DNA from: Candidatus Eiseniibacteriota bacterium | GTDB taxonomy: Bacteria; Eisenbacteria; RBG-16-71-46; CAIMUX01 | Assembly: GCA_903844735.1 (NCBI GenBank) | Contig: CAIMUX010000110.1 | Location: 1-64,000, forward strand | DNA length: 64,000 bases | Direction of reading: 5' to 3' | In this document: positions 10,011 through 18,927 of the stretch, one piece after another | How positions within the stretch are numbered: the first letter of the stretch is position 1 | How the letters are laid out: every line of letters starts with the position of its first letter | Notes under the pieces: generated by a model | Told to the model about the DNA's origin: nothing | Database searches by the model: none | Seen by the model: only the letters and a program-made list of their open reading frames with translations | Made by a program: the position numbers and the translations under genes

Positions 10011-11453
10011 CTACGGTGCCGTACGGGCCGGGGCGAATCGGTCGAAGTAGCACCGCACGCCGGAGGCGAGCGCTTCGGCAAGTCTCTGCCGGTGAACGGG
10101 GGACCTGAGCTTCTTGCGCTCCGCCGGGCTGGAGATGAAGCCGACTTCGACAAGAATCGACGGCACCTGGAACGATTTCAGTACGGCGAATCCGGCCTGC
10201 TTGACACCGCGCGACGCAGCCAAACCCTGAGTCGTGAGGACATCGAGAACGACCTCTGCGATGCGGCTGCTGCGGAGCAACGTGTCGGCCTGACGCAGAT
10301 CGATAGCAAAGGGAAGTCCCTGTAGCGCCTCGTCCTCCCGCACGACGAAATCAGGGTCGGCTTCGTTCTCTAGGCGGGCCAACTCGGCCGCGGCACGGTC
10401 GGTGCTAGCCCCGATGGAGAGAAAAAAGACCTCCGCTCCCGACGCCCGGCTGCTCTGTGCGGCGTTGACGTGAATGCTGACGAAAAGGTCCGCCCCTTCC
10501 CGCTCCGCAAAACGCATCCGCTCCGCGAGCGGGATACGCCGGTCATCCTGCCGGGAGATCACAGCACGATATCCAGGCATCTTGTTGAGGGCGGCCGCAA
10601 GCCGCTTGGCGACATCCAAGCAGACATCCTTCTCCCGGAGCCCCTTGCCCACCGCGCCGGGATCCGCCCCCCCGTGCCCCGGGTCGAGGACGACCACGCG
10701 CGGGCCGCTGCGCCGGGGACCGGACGACGTGTCGCCTGCCGCGGGCTTCGGCGATACCGCGGCATCAGTGCCACTCTGCACCGATGAGCCCATGGGCGCG
10801 GCGACAGAAGGTGCCACGGGCTGGGTCACGGATCGCGCCGCGGCTACTGCCACCGGCGGCACCACGGAACCTTCCTTGGGCGCTGCCACGGATGGCGCCA
10901 TCGGCTCTGCCACAGGCGTTGCTTCGGGCGACCTTATGCGTGGGGAGGTCGGCGGTTTCGGTGCAGGAACCGCCGGGACGCCCCGTTTCGCTACGAGGTC
11001 GATCACCAAGCGAGGCGGCTTTCCGTTCTCAGCGTCGACCCGGAAGGCCTTGGCCGTAGCCGGGGCGACAAGGCCGATCCAAACCTCAAGGCCGTCCCGG
11101 CCCCGTTCACGAACACGCAGCGAATGGAACAGCCCGCCGGGACGATCCGGGGCATGGAAGCCGACCGCTCGCTTCATCCCCGGCAGCTTGAGCACCAGTG
11201 CGGTGTCACCGGTTGCGGAGCAGCGGTGGGCAAGGCAGGCTTCACTGAGATCGAAAACGAGGCGGGTGCGTTCCGGGGTGACGCCGAGACGTACCGAGAG
11301 GAGTTCAGCCGTGGAGCCGGCAAGTGATGGCAAGCAGATGGAAACCACGAGTAGGTGGGCCAAGAGCCAAGGGAGCTGCGATGCCCGAAAACCGGTCAGG
11401 CGGCGCCAGGCCGTGGGGTACTGTGCTGTGCGCAGTCGGCCCTTTCCCGTCAC
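10011..11453 (-). CDS. N-acetylmuramoyl-L-alanine amidase (AMIN and Amidase_3)
   Basis: A periplasmic zinc amidase that cleaves the bond between muramic acid and the stem peptide, as AmiC does in cell separation. A long N-terminal stretch with one hydrophobic segment (about 27-47) acts as signal peptide. It is followed by an AMIN-type beta domain (about 48-155), a low-complexity Pro/Ala/Val linker (about 160-240) and the Amidase_3 domain. Zinc and catalytic residues are in DPGHGGADPGA, the Glu of LREKDVCLDVA, SIHVNA and the late ILVEVGFISS. The upstream start is not supported by an obvious ribosome site, so the true start may be closer to the signal peptide. An M23 peptidase gene lies upstream on the same strand. 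Confidence 0.92.
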   Translation of the reverse strand: MTGKGRLRTAQYPTAWRRLTGFRASQLPWLLAHLLVVSICLPSLAGSTAELLSVRLGVTPERTRLVFDLSEACLAHRCSATGDTALVLKLPGMKRAVGFHAPDRPGGLFHSLRVRERGRDGLEVWIGLVAPATAKAFRVDAENGKPPRLVIDLVAKRGVPAVPAPKPPTSPRIRSPEATPVAEPMAPSVAAPKEGSVVPPVAVAAARSVTQPVAPSVAAPMGSSVQSGTDAAVSPKPAAGDTSSGPRRSGPRVVVLDPGHGGADPGAVGKGLREKDVCLDVAKRLAAALNKMPGYRAVISRQDDRRIPLAERMRFAEREGADLFVSIHVNAAQSSRASGAEVFFLSIGASTDRAAAELARLENEADPDFVVREDEALQGLPFAIDLRQADTLLRSSRIAEVVLDVLTTQGLAASRGVKQAGFAVLKSFQVPSILVEVGFISSPAERKKLRSPVHRQRLAEALASGVRCYFDRFAPARTAP

Positions 11454-11562
11454 GGCGCGTCGGTTCGCCCACGCCGGAAGAATCCCCGAAAAATCTCCAG
11501 GGAGAGTCCGCGGAAGAGCCCCGGCGAAGTCCAGGGTCCGGAACCGGCCCGAGAGCGAACCG

Positions 11563-12498
11563 TCAGTCGGTCAGTCCCCGCGGCATGAGAATGAAAGCCG
11601 AAGGATCGCGCAGCGCGCCGCCGACCCGAAGCTCGTAGTGAAGGTGCGCGCCGGTGGAACGCCCGGAGGTTCCCACCGCGCCGATGGTGTCACCGCGCTT
11701 CACCTGCTGCCCGGGCCGCACGCGTGCCTCGGAGAGGTGGCAATAGACTGTCTCAAAGCCGTAGCCATGCGAGACGTGCACCGTCAGTCCGAACTCACCC
11801 CCCGACCCGACCTCGGTGACCTCGCCGGTAGCGGCGACGTGGACAGGCGTGCCGTAGGCAGCCCGCAGGTCCAGACCTGAGTGAAAGGCCCGCTGGCCCG
11901 TAAAGGGATCGGGGCGCTGGCCGAACCCGCTGGAGAGCACAAACGACCCGCGCAGCGGACAGATCGAAGGCGTGTGATCCAGCTTATCTCCGAGGCTCTT
12001 CAGCGTGGCCAGGGTCTGCTCGAGGTTTCTTCGCTGCGAGGACGCCTTCTGAGATAGTGTTTCGAGACGGCGGCTCTGCTCGCCGACCGCTTGGCGCAGG
12101 CCGGGATCGGCCGTCATGACGTCTTCCACCGGATCGGCGCCCACAAACGGGCCGCCTTGCCCCGGCCTGTCTTTCCCGTCGTCGGGATTCAACCCAGCCA
12201 GCAGGCGCGCCTGCTTTTCCATCCGTTCCCCGTCGCGAACCATCCCCTCAACGCGATTGAGCGCCTGGTCCACGTCGGAGAGGTGGGTCCGCAGCGTGGC
12301 GTTCTCTTGCTGGAGGGTCGTCACCGATCGAAGGCCACGCAGACTCCGCAGGTGCAATCCCACCGACCCGGCCATCAGCACCAACCCCAGGACACCGGCC
12401 CCGAGCATCAGATGCAGGACGCGAGCCGGCATACGCAGATTCCTTACAGCGCCGCCACCCTCCGGAACCAAAACGATGTTCCAGCTTTTTTTCCGCAA
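11563..12498 (-). CDS. M23 family metallopeptidase with coiled coil (murein hydrolase or activator)
   Basis: A membrane-anchored LytM/Peptidase_M23 protein. One membrane helix (about 28-52) is followed by a coiled coil rich in Leu, Gln and Glu (about 60-165). The C-terminal M23 domain (about 190-300) carries HSGLDLRA (His and Asp zinc ligands) and HLHYEL (last His ligand), so it is probably catalytically competent. Coiled coil plus LytM is the arrangement of EnvC/MepM-like proteins that work with amidases, and an amidase gene lies directly downstream on the same strand. 311 residues. Confidence 0.93.
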   Translation of the reverse strand: MRKKSWNIVLVPEGGGAVRNLRMPARVLHLMLGAGVLGLVLMAGSVGLHLRSLRGLRSVTTLQQENATLRTHLSDVDQALNRVEGMVRDGERMEKQARLLAGLNPDDGKDRPGQGGPFVGADPVEDVMTADPGLRQAVGEQSRRLETLSQKASSQRRNLEQTLATLKSLGDKLDHTPSICPLRGSFVLSSGFGQRPDPFTGQRAFHSGLDLRAAYGTPVHVAATGEVTEVGSGGEFGLTVHVSHGYGFETVYCHLSEARVRPGQQVKRGDTIGAVGTSGRSTGAHLHYELRVGGALRDPSAFILMPRGLTD

Positions 12499-12735
12499 GG
12501 CTCTCCTCCCAAGTCAACCGTCCATGTCCACGCGAGGCGAGACGCAGGCCGCACCCGGGCAACCTAGCAGCCACGCGCGAGTCCTGTCAACCCCAGCAAT
12601 TGTGGTCCCCGGGCAGAGTGCCCCCAGGCGTAGTAGACGCGATCTCAAACGGTGGCACACGAAGGAACTGGAGCAGATGGCGAAAGCCGTCCGTGCGAGC
12701 GCGCCCCGGGCAGCAACCGGCGGGGAAACAAGCCC

Positions 12736-14229
12736 CTACGGCCTCGAGCTCTTGCCAAACGGAAGGGCGAGGAACCACCGCCCACCGTCCCGAAGGACCT
12801 GCACAAGGGCTGGCTGACCCGCGCTCTCCGCGAGGCGCAACAGCCGGCGGCACTCGTCGAGCCCGTTCACTTCCCCCCCCCGGACCTCGAGAACAATGTC
12901 GTCGGCCAGAAAACCGGCCAGGGAGGCGAGGCTGCCGGGACGAACCTCGACCACGAGCGCGCCGCGGGGTAGGACCGGATTCACAGACCGTTCCTCGTCC
13001 GTGACGTCCGCGAGTTCCAAACCGATCTCCGGGGTGGCCCCGGCGGGGGCAGCCTCGTCGGTCTCGGTCGTCTCCGGCTCGGGACGGTCGGCGAGAACGA
13101 CTTCCAAGTCCAGCGGCTTCCCCATCCGCACGACACGCACCGTCACAGGGCGATCGCTGGGGGTCTTGGCTACCGCCAGGCGGAAACCGGCGAGATCGCC
13201 GACCCTCTCGCCGTCGAAGCGGACCAGAGCATCCCCGGCTTGGATCCCCGCCCGTGCCGCCGGTGTTCCGTCCTCGACCTCACGAACCAGCACCGCGTGT
13301 GCGTCGGGCAGGCCCAGGGCCTCCGCCAGCACCGGATCGACGCGCTGCAGGATCACGCCCAAGAAGCTTCGGGGGACCCGTCCATCGCGAAGCAGGCTTT
13401 CCGCCACCTCACGCGCCAGGTTGATGGAGACAGCAAAGCCCAGACCGCGCCCGGGGCCGCCGAATGCCGTGTTCACCCCTACCGCCTCGCCGCGCGCATT
13501 CACCAGTGGCCCGCCACTGTTGCCGAAGTTGATGGCAGCATCGGTCTGGATGAAGTCCTGGTAGGCCGGCGTGTCACCTCCGATCGAAATCTCCGTCCGC
13601 GCCTTCCCGCTGACCACGCCCACCGTCAGGCTGCCCTCGAGGACACCCAGCGCGTTGCCTACGGCAGCGACCCACTCCCCGATACGCAGCGCATCGGAGT
13701 CGCCCAGCGGGACCACCGGCAGACCGCCCTCGGTTTCAACGCGGAGCACCGCAATGTCCGTGGCGGCGTCGGCCCCCACCAGCGTCGCAGGAAATTGCCT
13801 TCCGTCGGGTAGATGGATGAGGATCTCCACCGCGTCCTCAACGACATGACTGTTGGTGAGGACGTAGCCACCGCGGTCGAAGATGAACCCGCTCCCCGAG
13901 GACGGCACTTCCATCCCGCCGTTCGGACCGAAGGGGAACTCCTGATTTCCCGTCGAGTCGGGCGCCACCCGCGGATGCACGAAAAGACGGCGAACGTCGA
14001 CGGAAACGACTGCCGGAAGAACGCGTTCAGCCACCCCAACGAAGGGGCCGATGGCCTCGGACTGCCCGCCGTTTCCCCCGGCGTCACGCGATGGATCGAG
14101 GCGGGCAGGCGCGCCCGACGAGACCGCGGGTACGGGTTGAGCCAGCGCGAGCGCGCCCGCGAGAGACCACGCGGCGAGTGCGACTGCAAGGACGGAAACA
14201 GACGGGAGTGATCGCGGTCCGGCGGGCAT
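12736..14229 (-). CDS. HtrA/DegP-like periplasmic serine protease with two PDZ domains
   Basis: A quality-control protease of the periplasm. A signal peptide (about 1-33, ending ALALAQP) precedes the trypsin-like domain with the triad in TNSHVVEDA (His), ATDIAVLRVE (Asp) and NFGNSGGPLVN (Ser). PDZ1 follows with FLGVILQRVDP and AGIQAGDALVRFDGE, then an acidic linker and a degenerate PDZ2 (SLAGFLADDIVLEVRG). The ATG is supported by GAGGAGG 6 nt upstream; the frame stays open far beyond but those codons overlap the divergent lpxH. 497 residues, the usual DegP/DegQ size. Confidence 0.94.
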   Translation of the reverse strand: MPAGPRSLPSVSVLAVALAAWSLAGALALAQPVPAVSSGAPARLDPSRDAGGNGGQSEAIGPFVGVAERVLPAVVSVDVRRLFVHPRVAPDSTGNQEFPFGPNGGMEVPSSGSGFIFDRGGYVLTNSHVVEDAVEILIHLPDGRQFPATLVGADAATDIAVLRVETEGGLPVVPLGDSDALRIGEWVAAVGNALGVLEGSLTVGVVSGKARTEISIGGDTPAYQDFIQTDAAINFGNSGGPLVNARGEAVGVNTAFGGPGRGLGFAVSINLAREVAESLLRDGRVPRSFLGVILQRVDPVLAEALGLPDAHAVLVREVEDGTPAARAGIQAGDALVRFDGERVGDLAGFRLAVAKTPSDRPVTVRVVRMGKPLDLEVVLADRPEPETTETDEAAPAGATPEIGLELADVTDEERSVNPVLPRGALVVEVRPGSLASLAGFLADDIVLEVRGGEVNGLDECRRLLRLAESAGQPALVQVLRDGGRWFLALPFGKSSRP

Positions 14230-14375
14230 GGAAGACCTCCTCGAATGCCGTTCCGGCATCGCCGAATGATACGGCGGGCAAGAACCAGGAAACAAGGTCG
14301 CGGGGTGCGGACCCGGCCGGCCCGAAGCTCGCTGCCACGGGAAGATCCCGGCTCGGTGGCGGCGGCCGCCACGCG

Positions 14376-14381
14376 TATACT
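14376..14381 (+). promoter_or_regulatory. candidate -10 box giving a leaderless lpxH mRNA
   Basis: TATACT lies only 7 nt before the lpxH ATG and there is no Shine-Dalgarno. A transcript starting at the usual distance would begin at or next to the start codon. No convincing -35 is visible. Confidence 0.35.
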
Positions 14382-14388
14382 CCCCGGC

Positions 14389-15171
14389 ATGATCCAGGAG
14401 ATCCCTGACAACGGAAAACCGGTCGTCTTCGTCAGCGATGCCCACCTCGGCGCAGCGTCGGGTCGGCCTGATCGCGAGGAGCGCCTGGTCGAGCTGGTCC
14501 GCCTCCTGCGAGGATCGGCTGCCGCGCTCTTTCTCATGGGCGACCTGTTCGATTTCTGGTTCGAATACCGCCACGCCGTGCCCAAGGGAACGTTTCGCAT
14601 CGCCCGAGCCCTTGCCGACCTCGTCGACTCGGGAGTTCCCACTGCCTATTTCGGAGGGAACCATGACTTCTGGATCGGCAGTTACTTGCGGGACGAGGTC
14701 GGCCTGTAGGTCTTTCAGGAGCCGGTGGTGTTGCGTCTGCAAGACCGCCTCGTCTACCTCGCCCACGGCGACGGCCTCGGCCCCGGAGACAACGGCTACA
14801 AGGTCCTGAAGCAGATTCTGCGCGCGCCGTGGGCGATCGCAGCCTATCGCGCGATCCACCCGGACCTCGGGATTCCGTTCGCCCGTCGCGTCTCGGGGTA
14901 CAGCCACAAACGCACCGAATCACGCGAACGGGTCCTCGACCGAATTCTGCGAGGTGTGGTGGCCCCGCGTATTCGCGGCGAGGTCACCGCCATGGTCATG
15001 GGACATGTCCACGAGCCGGCACACATACGCGGAAACGGCCGCGACTTCGTGCTTCTCGGCGACTGGATGGACCAGATGACCCACGCACGGATGGAAGGCG
15101 GGCGTTTCACACTCTACCAACTCGACGGAACGGGGCATCGACCCCTGCCCAGTGAACCGTTTCCCGCCTGA
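14389..15171 (+). pseudogene. lpxH: UDP-2,3-diacylglucosamine diphosphatase LpxH, interrupted by one in-frame TAG
   Basis: LpxH hydrolyses UDP-2,3-diacylglucosamine to lipid X in lipid A synthesis. The metallophosphoesterase motifs are all present in one frame: FVSDAHLG, MGDLFDFW, FGGNHDFW, LAHGDGLG and VMGHVHEP. A single TAG at 14707-14709 splits them after about 106 codons; the same frame continues uninterrupted for another 154 codons to the natural end. No frame change occurs, so one base substitution (or sequencing error) explains it. Other genes nearby use TAG as their stop, which argues against general recoding. The residue position is not conserved, so readthrough with almost any amino acid could restore function. 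Confidence 0.88.
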
Positions 15172-15225
15172 GCCTGATCCGGATCGCGGCCTGCGCGGAA
15201 ACATTCTGGTAGCGCGGGCCGGCTC

Positions 15226-16167
15226 CTAGCCCAGAGCCATCTGCACGGCGATCCGGTGCTGGTCGCCGAGGTTGTTCCTGAATGGCACGAACGAATACTG
15301 CCCGCGGATTCGCCCCTTGCCCACGCCCATTCCGAAGCTCACCGATTCGCTATCCTGGCCGGAGCGATAGCCGATCTGCACCCGCGCCGCGTGCTGATAC
15401 TCGTACTCGGTGCCCACCAGACCACAGAGACCCTCGTCGCGCACTTTTCGCATTTCGACCGCGAGACGCACGGTGCCACCAAGGGAGCTAAGCGGCACAA
15501 CGTGGCTCAAGCCCCCCTGCAAAGTGAGCGGCAGGCGGAAGGCCTGCGCCTCAAACTTCATGTCGGAGCCGAGGTGAAGGACGGCGAAGCCGGCGTCAGT
15601 GCGGGGCAGGATCTCGCGGGCTTGAACGCCAAAGTTCCAGGCTACGCCGGTCGCCGTGAAGGTGTCGATCGCTTCGCGCAGGTACTCGACCGCGGCGCCC
15701 ACTCCAACTCGCTCGATCGGTGAGAATCCGTACCCCATCGAGAGGCCGATGTCGCTGTATCCGAACTCGCCCTCGTACTGACCGCTTAGGTCGTACTTCT
15801 TGATCGGGTTGGTCCAGACGCCCTGGAAGGAAATGCCCCCACCGAGCCGAGCGGAACCACCGACGCCAGCGGCGTGGGCCAGTGCGGCGTACTCATGCCG
15901 CACGCCGTCGAGACTCTCCTGGTGCATCAGCTCGGCATTGGTACCACGGAGCAGAGGAAGCGCCCCGGGGTTCCACCCCATCGCGGAGGCATCGTCGACA
16001 TGTGAGACCACCGCGTTACCGAGTGCTACGGAGCGGGCACCGACGCCGACCTTCAGATACGACAAGCCGGTGGCGACGGGATCGGCGGCCGAGCCGACTG
16101 TGGGCAGGAGTAGAACCAGCGCGAGAGCGGCAACAAAGCCCCTGGCCGCGACGATCGAGCGTCTCAT
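15226..16167 (-). CDS. PorV/PorQ-like outer-membrane beta-barrel protein
   Basis: A signal peptide (about 1-28, ending GSAAD) is followed by the PorV/PorQ-type start GLSYLKVGVGARSVALGNAV and MGWNPGAL, then alternating strands ending in an aromatic-poor but barrel-like C terminus. In Bacteroidota PorV shuttles type IX secretion substrates to the attachment complex; in other FCB lineages the role is less clear. 313 residues. It follows the DUF4384 and FN3 lipoprotein genes on the same strand, with a GC-rich hairpin in the 137-nt gap. Confidence 0.82.
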   Translation of the reverse strand: MRRSIVAARGFVAALALVLLLPTVGSAADPVATGLSYLKVGVGARSVALGNAVVSHVDDASAMGWNPGALPLLRGTNAELMHQESLDGVRHEYAALAHAAGVGGSARLGGGISFQGVWTNPIKKYDLSGQYEGEFGYSDIGLSMGYGFSPIERVGVGAAVEYLREAIDTFTATGVAWNFGVQAREILPRTDAGFAVLHLGSDMKFEAQAFRLPLTLQGGLSHVVPLSSLGGTVRLAVEMRKVRDEGLCGLVGTEYEYQHAARVQIGYRSGQDSESVSFGMGVGKGRIRGQYSFVPFRNNLGDQHRIAVQMALG

Positions 16168-16203
16168 CGAAAACCCTCCAGCAATCTTGTGGCAGGGCCG
16201 ACC

Positions 16204-16235
16204 CCCGGCCCGCCCGGCAAACGCCGCGGGCCGGG
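16204..16235 (-). terminator. GC-rich hairpin between the DUF4384 gene and the PorV-like gene
   Basis: Arms CCCGGCCCG and CGGGCCGGG pair perfectly over 9 bp with a 14-nt loop. No U tract follows on the leftward strand, so this may be an attenuator, an mRNA-stability element or a weak terminator. Confidence 0.4.
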
Positions 16236-16304
16236 AACTCGGCGTTCCCGACCCGTGGAGTCTACGGGCGCACGGTCGAATCGGTCAACGCGCCCCGCCG
16301 ATCG

Positions 16305-17681
16305 TCAGCGCGATCTGCCGTGCTCCTCCTTCGCTGGCCGGTCCGGCGATCGCGAGGGAGAATCCTTCGCCCGCCTCTGCTCCCGGTCCCGGTCGCCCCG
16401 GTCAGGCCGGGATGGCGGCTTTGGAGAGGGTACACCGGGACGAGGGTCCGCGTTCCGCATCTCGGGCTTCCGCGTCCGGACCGGTGCGGGCTTGTTCGCA
16501 GGATCCCGCCGTTCCTCCTTCTCACCAATCGCGCGGCGCAGACGCTCCTCGAACCCCCGGCCCCACTCATTGTTGTTTTCAGGTCGTCGTGGTCGCACCT
16601 CGCGCCCGTCGCGCCCGTCGCCCTGTCGATCGTCCCGCCGGTCGTCGCGATCCCTGGGATCGGCGCCCCGGTGGCCGGAAGGGCGGGCATCCGAGAAATG
16701 GCCCCGCAGCGCGCGGCGTCCATCGGCCGAGGACCAGACCCAGCGCCCGTCAGGACCGGTCCAGCGCTCGCCGTGCCACGTCCGCGGACGCCAGCCGGTC
16801 CAGACTTCATACGTGTACCGCGGGAACCAGGTCAGGCGGAAATCAATCCGGCCGGAACACCGGACATCCCCCACCCGGAGCCGGACAGCCGGACAGGGCG
16901 GTCCGTACGGATCGACCGCCCCGCTCCAGTGACAGTCGGAGCAGAGGAAGCGCGGATACGGCACGCGCCGACCCAGATGGAAGTAGATCCATGCGGTAGC
17001 GTAGCTATCGTGCTGCTCGGGATACGGCACCAGCTCCTCGCAGAAGTCTCGAACCTGGTAGAGCGGATCGCCCACCACCCGGCCGGCACGATACGGGTCG
17101 ATGTCGTCGTTCCAGTCAACGAGAGGCGGCATCGGCTCCATCCCCACCGCCATCCAAGAGGGATGACGAGAGCGCAACGGATGGGAGCTCGCCAGGGCGT
17201 AGACGTATTCCATGCCCGGAGGACCGGCGAACTGAAGGTCGTATCCTGATCCCGGCTCGGGGAGTCGATACGTGTGCCCGCCCTCAATCCATCCATCCTC
17301 GAAAGGGCGCGGGTAGAGCAGCCGCATCCGTCCCTCTGTGTCCACGGAGAAGACGGTGAGATAGCAATCTGCGTTCGTTCGCGCGTAGAGCCGGGCACGA
17401 CTGCCCGGATGCACTAAGGACCCGGCGGGCGGGTCAGACCAGAACTCCACCTCGATCCCCGAAGTGGGTACCCGCACCAGCCGCTCTTCTCCACCGGGGT
17501 CTTGCGCCCGCGCCGGGCCGGGAGCGCCGATCAGAGCTGCGAATGCCATAGCGATGACCAGCGCGGCAGCCGAAACGAATCGCGGCGAGACGATCGCACC
17601 GACCCAGTTCCTGTCGGCCGCAAAGGCCCCGGGCGCAACGACCAGCCTCAATGTGGCAGCGGAACTCCTGAGGGCGTTCAT
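16305..17681 (-). CDS. secreted DUF4384 domain protein with charged tail
   Basis: A signal peptide with hydrophobic core around residues 35-55 (cut near ARAQD) leads into a DUF4384 domain (about 70-160) that includes VHPGSRARLYARTNADCYL and RMRLLYPRPF. This beta-rich domain is common in surface and protein-interaction proteins. A middle part with aromatic and cysteine residues (FLCSDCHW) follows, and the last ~130 residues are an extreme Arg/Asp/Pro-rich tail, probably disordered. The ATG is 8 nt from GGAGGA and overlaps the stop of the upstream lipoprotein gene (ATGA). Function unknown; probably envelope-exposed and made together with the FN3 lipoprotein. Confidence 0.8.
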   Translation of the reverse strand: MNALRSSAATLRLVVAPGAFAADRNWVGAIVSPRFVSAAALVIAMAFAALIGAPGPARAQDPGGEERLVRVPTSGIEVEFWSDPPAGSLVHPGSRARLYARTNADCYLTVFSVDTEGRMRLLYPRPFEDGWIEGGHTYRLPEPGSGYDLQFAGPPGMEYVYALASSHPLRSRHPSWMAVGMEPMPPLVDWNDDIDPYRAGRVVGDPLYQVRDFCEELVPYPEQHDSYATAWIYFHLGRRVPYPRFLCSDCHWSGAVDPYGPPCPAVRLRVGDVRCSGRIDFRLTWFPRYTYEVWTGWRPRTWHGERWTGPDGRWVWSSADGRRALRGHFSDARPSGHRGADPRDRDDRRDDRQGDGRDGREVRPRRPENNNEWGRGFEERLRRAIGEKEERRDPANKPAPVRTRKPEMRNADPRPGVPSPKPPSRPDRGDRDREQRRAKDSPSRSPDRPAKEEHGRSR

Positions 17682-18658
17682 GGCGCAATCCTCCCCGGCG
17701 ACCCCGCCCGGTGCGCCCGAGGCCCGTGGAGGGCGGGGCGGGGCGGGGCTGCCGATCCGGGGCGAAGGAGCTCCGGGTTTCCTTCGTCCACCTGATAAGC
17801 CCAGTCGATCACCACACGGTCGGCAGTGACCGAGGCAACGCGGAACTTGGCAAAGTGGTTGTCCCACGTCCACACGATGTAGCTGTGCCCTTCGATGAGC
17901 GGCACATCCCCGCCGGGAGCCCACCCTTCCTCAGGTGCCCAGTCAACATCATCGAGGGCCAGGTATCCCGCGTCCTGGATGTCGGTGTAGTCGTCGACGG
18001 AGCGCTCGGTAGCCACCATCCAGGCTCCTTCCTCGGGAGAGTGCCAGTAGTAGATGTCGGCTGCCAGCTCTTCTCCGCTGACCACGCGGTTGGCGGAGAA
18101 GTCATACCCGGCGCGGCGGGGGTCAATCCCTGCGTTGTCAAGGCTCAGCCCGCCGCCCTCCGGTCGCGGGGTGTCGTGGACGGTGTTCACAGCGAGTTCG
18201 CTCTCATTCCCGGAGTCGTCGAAAGAAGAAATGGAGTAGTAGTAGGTCACGCCGTTGCGGACATCGCGGTCGCTGAAACTCGTCGCTCGGCGGCCGACCG
18301 TGGCGACCCGCGGAAAGTAGCCTGTCGGCTCGGTGCTGCGATACACCCGATATCCATCAAGGTCGCTCTCGGCATTGGCGAACCACATGACCCGGATCTC
18401 CCGATCACCGGTCATACTCCAGAGACCGCACGGAGGAGCCGGCGCCTGGGTGTCCGGGCGCCAGCAGCTATCTCCGTCGTCGTACGGCTCACAGCCGGTA
18501 GAGGCCAAAACGCCAAGTGCCAGCAGCGCCGCGGCTGCGGGCCACAACCGTCCCGCCGAGATGAGGCCCCGCCGCCGACCTCGCTTCCACGTCCCCGCCC
18601 CCTCTACCCGAACCCGTCCCGGTCTGCTACCGGCCGCCTTCTCTCTGCTCGCCTTCAT
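17678..18658 (-). CDS. lipoprotein with fibronectin type III domain
   Basis: A basic N terminus and a hydrophobic helix end in a lipobox (LASTGC, about residue 55), marking an outer-membrane or periplasmic lipoprotein. A fibronectin type III domain follows (about 75-160: IRVMWFANAESDLDGYRVYR ... YYYSISSFDDSGNES). The remaining ~120 residues form a Trp/Asp-rich domain I do not recognise, and the last 30 residues are low complexity. First gene of a leftward FN3-DUF4384-PorV unit, pointing to an exported surface complex. The N terminus is unusually long before the signal sequence, so an internal start is possible. Confidence 0.8.
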   Translation of the reverse strand: MKASREKAAGSRPGRVRVEGAGTWKRGRRRGLISAGRLWPAAAALLALGVLASTGCEPYDDGDSCWRPDTQAPAPPCGLWSMTGDREIRVMWFANAESDLDGYRVYRSTEPTGYFPRVATVGRRATSFSDRDVRNGVTYYYSISSFDDSGNESELAVNTVHDTPRPEGGGLSLDNAGIDPRRAGYDFSANRVVSGEELAADIYYWHSPEEGAWMVATERSVDDYTDIQDAGYLALDDVDWAPEEGWAPGGDVPLIEGHSYIVWTWDNHFAKFRVASVTADRVVIDWAYQVDEGNPELLRPGSAAPPRPALHGPRAHRAGSPGRIAP

Positions 18659-18839
18659 CGTATCCTCCCTCCTGTCGCGAAGGTCCGCGGATTGGAACCT
18701 GCGTAAACGTCGTCAAGTAGCGTGCCGCGGAGATGGCGGGATGGCAGGCATCGGTAACCGTTTGCGCAACAGCCGAATCAGTGAACCGGCATGCGGGGCT
18801 GACATTGCTGCGAGGGATTCCGGTCCCCCTGCCGGGGCG

Positions 18840-18869
18840 ACACTCTGGCGCACCAATGCGCCAAAGTGT
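18840..18869. promoter_or_regulatory. 13-bp inverted repeat upstream of rlmN
   Basis: ACACTCTGGCGCA and TGCGCCAAAGTGT are inverted copies with one mismatch around a 4-nt spacer, 58 nt before the rlmN start in the gap between divergent genes. A dimeric regulator operator or an RNA hairpin in the leader are both possible. Confidence 0.5.
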
Positions 18870-18927
18870 GGCAGGGTGCCGATCGGCCGCCGGCTCGTGC
18901 TATCCTCGCTGTGCACGGAGAGAAACC

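Noticed and set aside
14707-14709. Genome-wide reassignment of TAG to an amino acid
   Set aside because: gpmI and other genes end normally at TAG, and the broken methyltransferase uses TAA.
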